Positions 62,180 through 64,000 of a stretch of 64,000 nucleotides of DNA are shown here, piece after piece (the stretch's first letter is position 1; the number at the start of each line of letters is the position of its first letter). Origin of the DNA: Chlamydiales bacterium (GTDB taxonomy: Bacteria > Chlamydiota > Chlamydiia > Chlamydiales > JAJFMA01). The stretch is from positions 62,001-126,000 of the forward strand of contig JAUXSF010000036.1 in NCBI GenBank assembly GCA_030679955.1, given 5' to 3'. The translations under genes were made by a program, and so were the position numbers. The notes under the pieces were generated by a model. That model made no database searches. It had not been told where the DNA came from and saw only the letters and a list, made by a program, of their open reading frames with translations.

Positions 62180-64000
62180 CAGCCACCGAATGTCGTTGGA
62201 AAGTTCATCTTTTCTACTGTCTCCATTTGATAGGAGCTCCTGGCAATGTCGAACGAGTGATGTAGGACCGTTTGTAAGTTCTGTCGAACCAAGGCCTGGT
62301 AAGGCTGGTAGTATAATGGGATAATAGGCATTTTTTGACAAATTTTTTCTTCCGCACATTTTAAAAGAGCGGCTCGTTGCGACTGATCGGCTTCTTGATC
62401 GCTTAGTTGAAGCCAGTGCTGGAACAGCGGGTCTTCCCACTTTGAGAAGTTGATCTCTTCTTGGGCATATCTAAAGGCATTTAATGTCATTATCGGATCA
62501 TTAATACGGGGGATGCAATGCAGCAAGCACATATCGAAATCACCACGTGTCAATTTGGAAAAGAGTGAGTTCCAATTGTGAGCTTTGAGGTGAAGATCAA
62601 TATCAAGAAAGTCGCGCAGCTGTTGTCTTAGCCTAAGGGCGATTTCTTCTCTGATACTACCTTTGTACAGCATCAAATTTAGCGATGACAGTTCCTTTTT
62701 TGACATGCCTAGTTCGTCCAGACCCTCTTGAAGGAGTTGCTGAGCCTTAGCGATATCTTGTTGTGGGAAGAAGACATTGGGTACATGCCCTTTGCGCGGC
62801 ACTAATGCCGAGAAGGCGGGCGACAAAGGCATAAAGGTGTCGGAGGTTAATTGGGAGCGGTTGATCGCATAGCCAAAAGCTTGCCTAATTTTATCGTGAT
62901 GAAATGGCGAATGCATGGTGTTAAAGACGAACCAGCAAGTGGATGCATTGGTAACCGATATTTTGCGTTCATCGGGTCTTGGAGCGTAAAAAGGATGCCA
63001 ACCTCCGAACGGGTTACCAATCCAGTCCAGCTCGCCCTTTCGAAAGGCTTGTAGAGCTTGATGAGCGTTAATTTGCGTCATCAGTACTTCATCTAACGAC
63101 AGGGTTGCTTTATCCCAATAGTTAGGATTTCGGACGAGCCTGTAGGTTTGGTGAGCTGGATCATTGACGGCAAGTTGGAAAGGCCCGTTACAAGGGTAGC
63201 TTGTTCCTACTTGATAAGGCCATTGAGGATATTTTTGGTCTATTGATCGCCTTACAGGATAGTATAGAGGCTGCGCAGTCAATTCTAAAAAGTAAGGTGT
63301 TGGATGTGCTAGTTCAACCTTAAGGGTGCGTTCATCTAAGGCGCAGATACCAATACAATCGACATCAACTTTTCCTTCCTTAGCTTCTTTGGCGTATTTG
63401 ATAGGGTCAAAGAGGTAAGCGAAGGTTGTCTTGAAATCTAGTGAGAGAATTTTTTTCCACGAATACTCAAAGTCGTGAGCAGAGACAGGAGCGCCATCAT
63501 TCCAATGCGTTTCACGAAGCTTGAACGTATAGCACTTTTTATCTTCGGATATATCGATGCGTTCAGCTGCTCCAAGCTCCACATTACCTTCGTGATCAAA
63601 GCGAGTCAGCCCTTCAAATAGAAGGCGAAGGGTTTCACTTGAGTAGAAGTCTCCTCCTACTCGCGGATCTAAAGAAACCAACGCATGCTCCACACCAACG
63701 CGCAAGATTTGGCGTTTTTTTATGCTTTGGTGATGCTCATACAGTGTATCATGTAGTGTTTTGATAAACGACGTAGCCTGCTGATCGCTGGGAATCACCG
63801 CATGAAAGAACACGCCTTCTGGAATGTCGATCATGGTGTATGTGAGGTTTCGCGTTTGCAGGTCATGACTGTCAATGAAACCTAGGATCGTTTCTCTCCA
63901 GGAAGAACCATTCCCTTTCACGGCGATAAAGATGTCGTCAGCAGTTTCAAGTACGTCGTAGGTATAGGGAGTGGCTTTCTCCAGCTTCTTACTGCGAATA
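62179..64000 (-). CDS. Peptide-type solute-binding protein (OppA family 5) with an extra N-terminal region (5' end outside window)
   Basis: Residues from about position 80 of the visible part match the family 5 extracellular solute-binding fold: L-R-V-G-V, F-E-G-L-T-R-F, L-R-E-T-H-W-N-D-G-A-P-V-S-A-H-D-F-E-Y-S-W, N-P-N-Y-W-D, Q-A-F-G-Y-A-I-N-R. The frame continues to the window end without stop or signal peptide; the GTG at 63921 is within a longer protein. The upstream residues (D-D-I-F-I-A-V-K-G-N-G, V-F-F-H-A-V-I-P) look like another domain, possibly as in SgrR-type fusions. It overlaps the MATE gene. Confidence 0.82.
   Translation of the reverse strand, partial: IRSKKLEKATPYTYDVLETADDIFIAVKGNGSSWRETILGFIDSHDLQTRNLTYTMIDIPEGVFFHAVIPSDQQATSFIKTLHDTLYEHHQSIKKRQILRVGVEHALVSLDPRVGGDFYSSETLRLLFEGLTRFDHEGNVELGAAERIDISEDKKCYTFKLRETHWNDGAPVSAHDFEYSWKKILSLDFKTTFAYLFDPIKYAKEAKEGKVDVDCIGICALDERTLKVELAHPTPYFLELTAQPLYYPVRRSIDQKYPQWPYQVGTSYPCNGPFQLAVNDPAHQTYRLVRNPNYWDKATLSLDEVLMTQINAHQALQAFRKGELDWIGNPFGGWHPFYAPRPDERKISVTNASTCWFVFNTMHSPFHHDKIRQAFGYAINRSQLTSDTFMPLSPAFSALVPRKGHVPNVFFPQQDIAKAQQLLQEGLDELGMSKKELSSLNLMLYKGSIREEIALRLRQQLRDFLDIDLHLKAHNWNSLFSKLTRGDFDMCLLHCIPRINDPIMTLNAFRYAQEEINFSKWEDPLFQHWLQLSDQEADQSQRAALLKCAEEKICQKMPIIPLYYQPYQALVRQNLQTVLHHSFDIARSSYQMETVEKMNFPTTFGG

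Noticed and set aside
62180-62440. N-terminal extension of the MATE reading frame
   Set aside because: The extension overlaps the solute-binding gene in another frame and is Arg/Ser-rich; ATG 62179 with TGATG overlap is the natural start.
1-64000. CRISPR arrays, complete transposases, rRNA
   Set aside because: No regularly spaced long direct repeats, intact transposase genes or rRNA stretches were seen.

Overview
The window is chromosomal DNA from an environmental (amoeba- or protist-associated) member of the Chlamydiae, order Parachlamydiales. The placement rests on gene sets recognisable from Chlamydia: thrS, a ParA protein, a pGP6-D/CT583-like gene and a CT584-like gene in one run (33.5-39.0 kb); the CT646-CT647-CT648-ygfA-recA order (52.8-58.2 kb); a short GlmU-like protein next to a polyprenyl synthetase (CT629/CT628); tatAC, recBCD, and a MOMP/Pom-like porin. 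It is not a Chlamydia sensu stricto, since it has purB, a FadL porin, a choloylglycine-hydrolase-like enzyme, MscL and many lineage-specific genes. Genus cannot be fixed from the sequence alone.

Layout. 0-4 kb: accessory and decaying DNA, with the tail of a sulfotransferase-like gene, mscL, an exported unknown, a serpin and a methyltransferase pseudogene fused by rearrangement, and tRNA-Thr. 4-8.5 kb: a minus-strand cluster of three NAD(P)/FMN enzymes (SDR, glucose-6-phosphate dehydrogenase, FMN reductase), each with an N-terminal secretion signal, then three small envelope proteins. 8.5-9.5 kb has no clear gene. 9.5-16 kb: FadL channel, Ntn-hydrolase, an Asn-rich protein with a duplicated domain, a beta-barrel protein and an eroded relative of the Asn-rich protein. 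16-24.3 kb: recC-recB-recD. 24.5-33.5 kb: housekeeping and envelope genes (MccF/LD-carboxypeptidase, LplT-acyltransferase fusion, ung, tatAC, Na+/H+ antiporter). 33.5-42.1 kb: the chlamydial thrS cluster with purB inserted, and a divergent 988-residue protein. 42.1-44 kb: a probably highly expressed porin. 44.2-48.6 kb: tRNA-Pro followed by accessory genes (GNAT, a PTPMT1-like phosphatase fusion, Pro-rich small proteins) and an eroded second copy of tRNA-Pro. 48.8-60.7 kb: core genes, including an intergenic cluster of DnaA-box-like 9-mers at 50.68-50.79 kb that may be oriC. 60.8-64 kb: MATE exporter and a solute-binding protein cut by the window end.

The intergenic spaces carry several families of structured repeats: a GTAAAGC-S-GCTTTAC palindrome after stop codons, long inverted repeats built from CGCAAAGGCGCAGAGGCGC, arrays of GGAC with exact nine-base spacing, and CTTCCG tetraloop hairpins. 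The best candidates for undescribed biology are the secreted redox trio, the oriC candidate, the Asn-rich duplicated family, the PTPMT1-like fusion and the repeat families.
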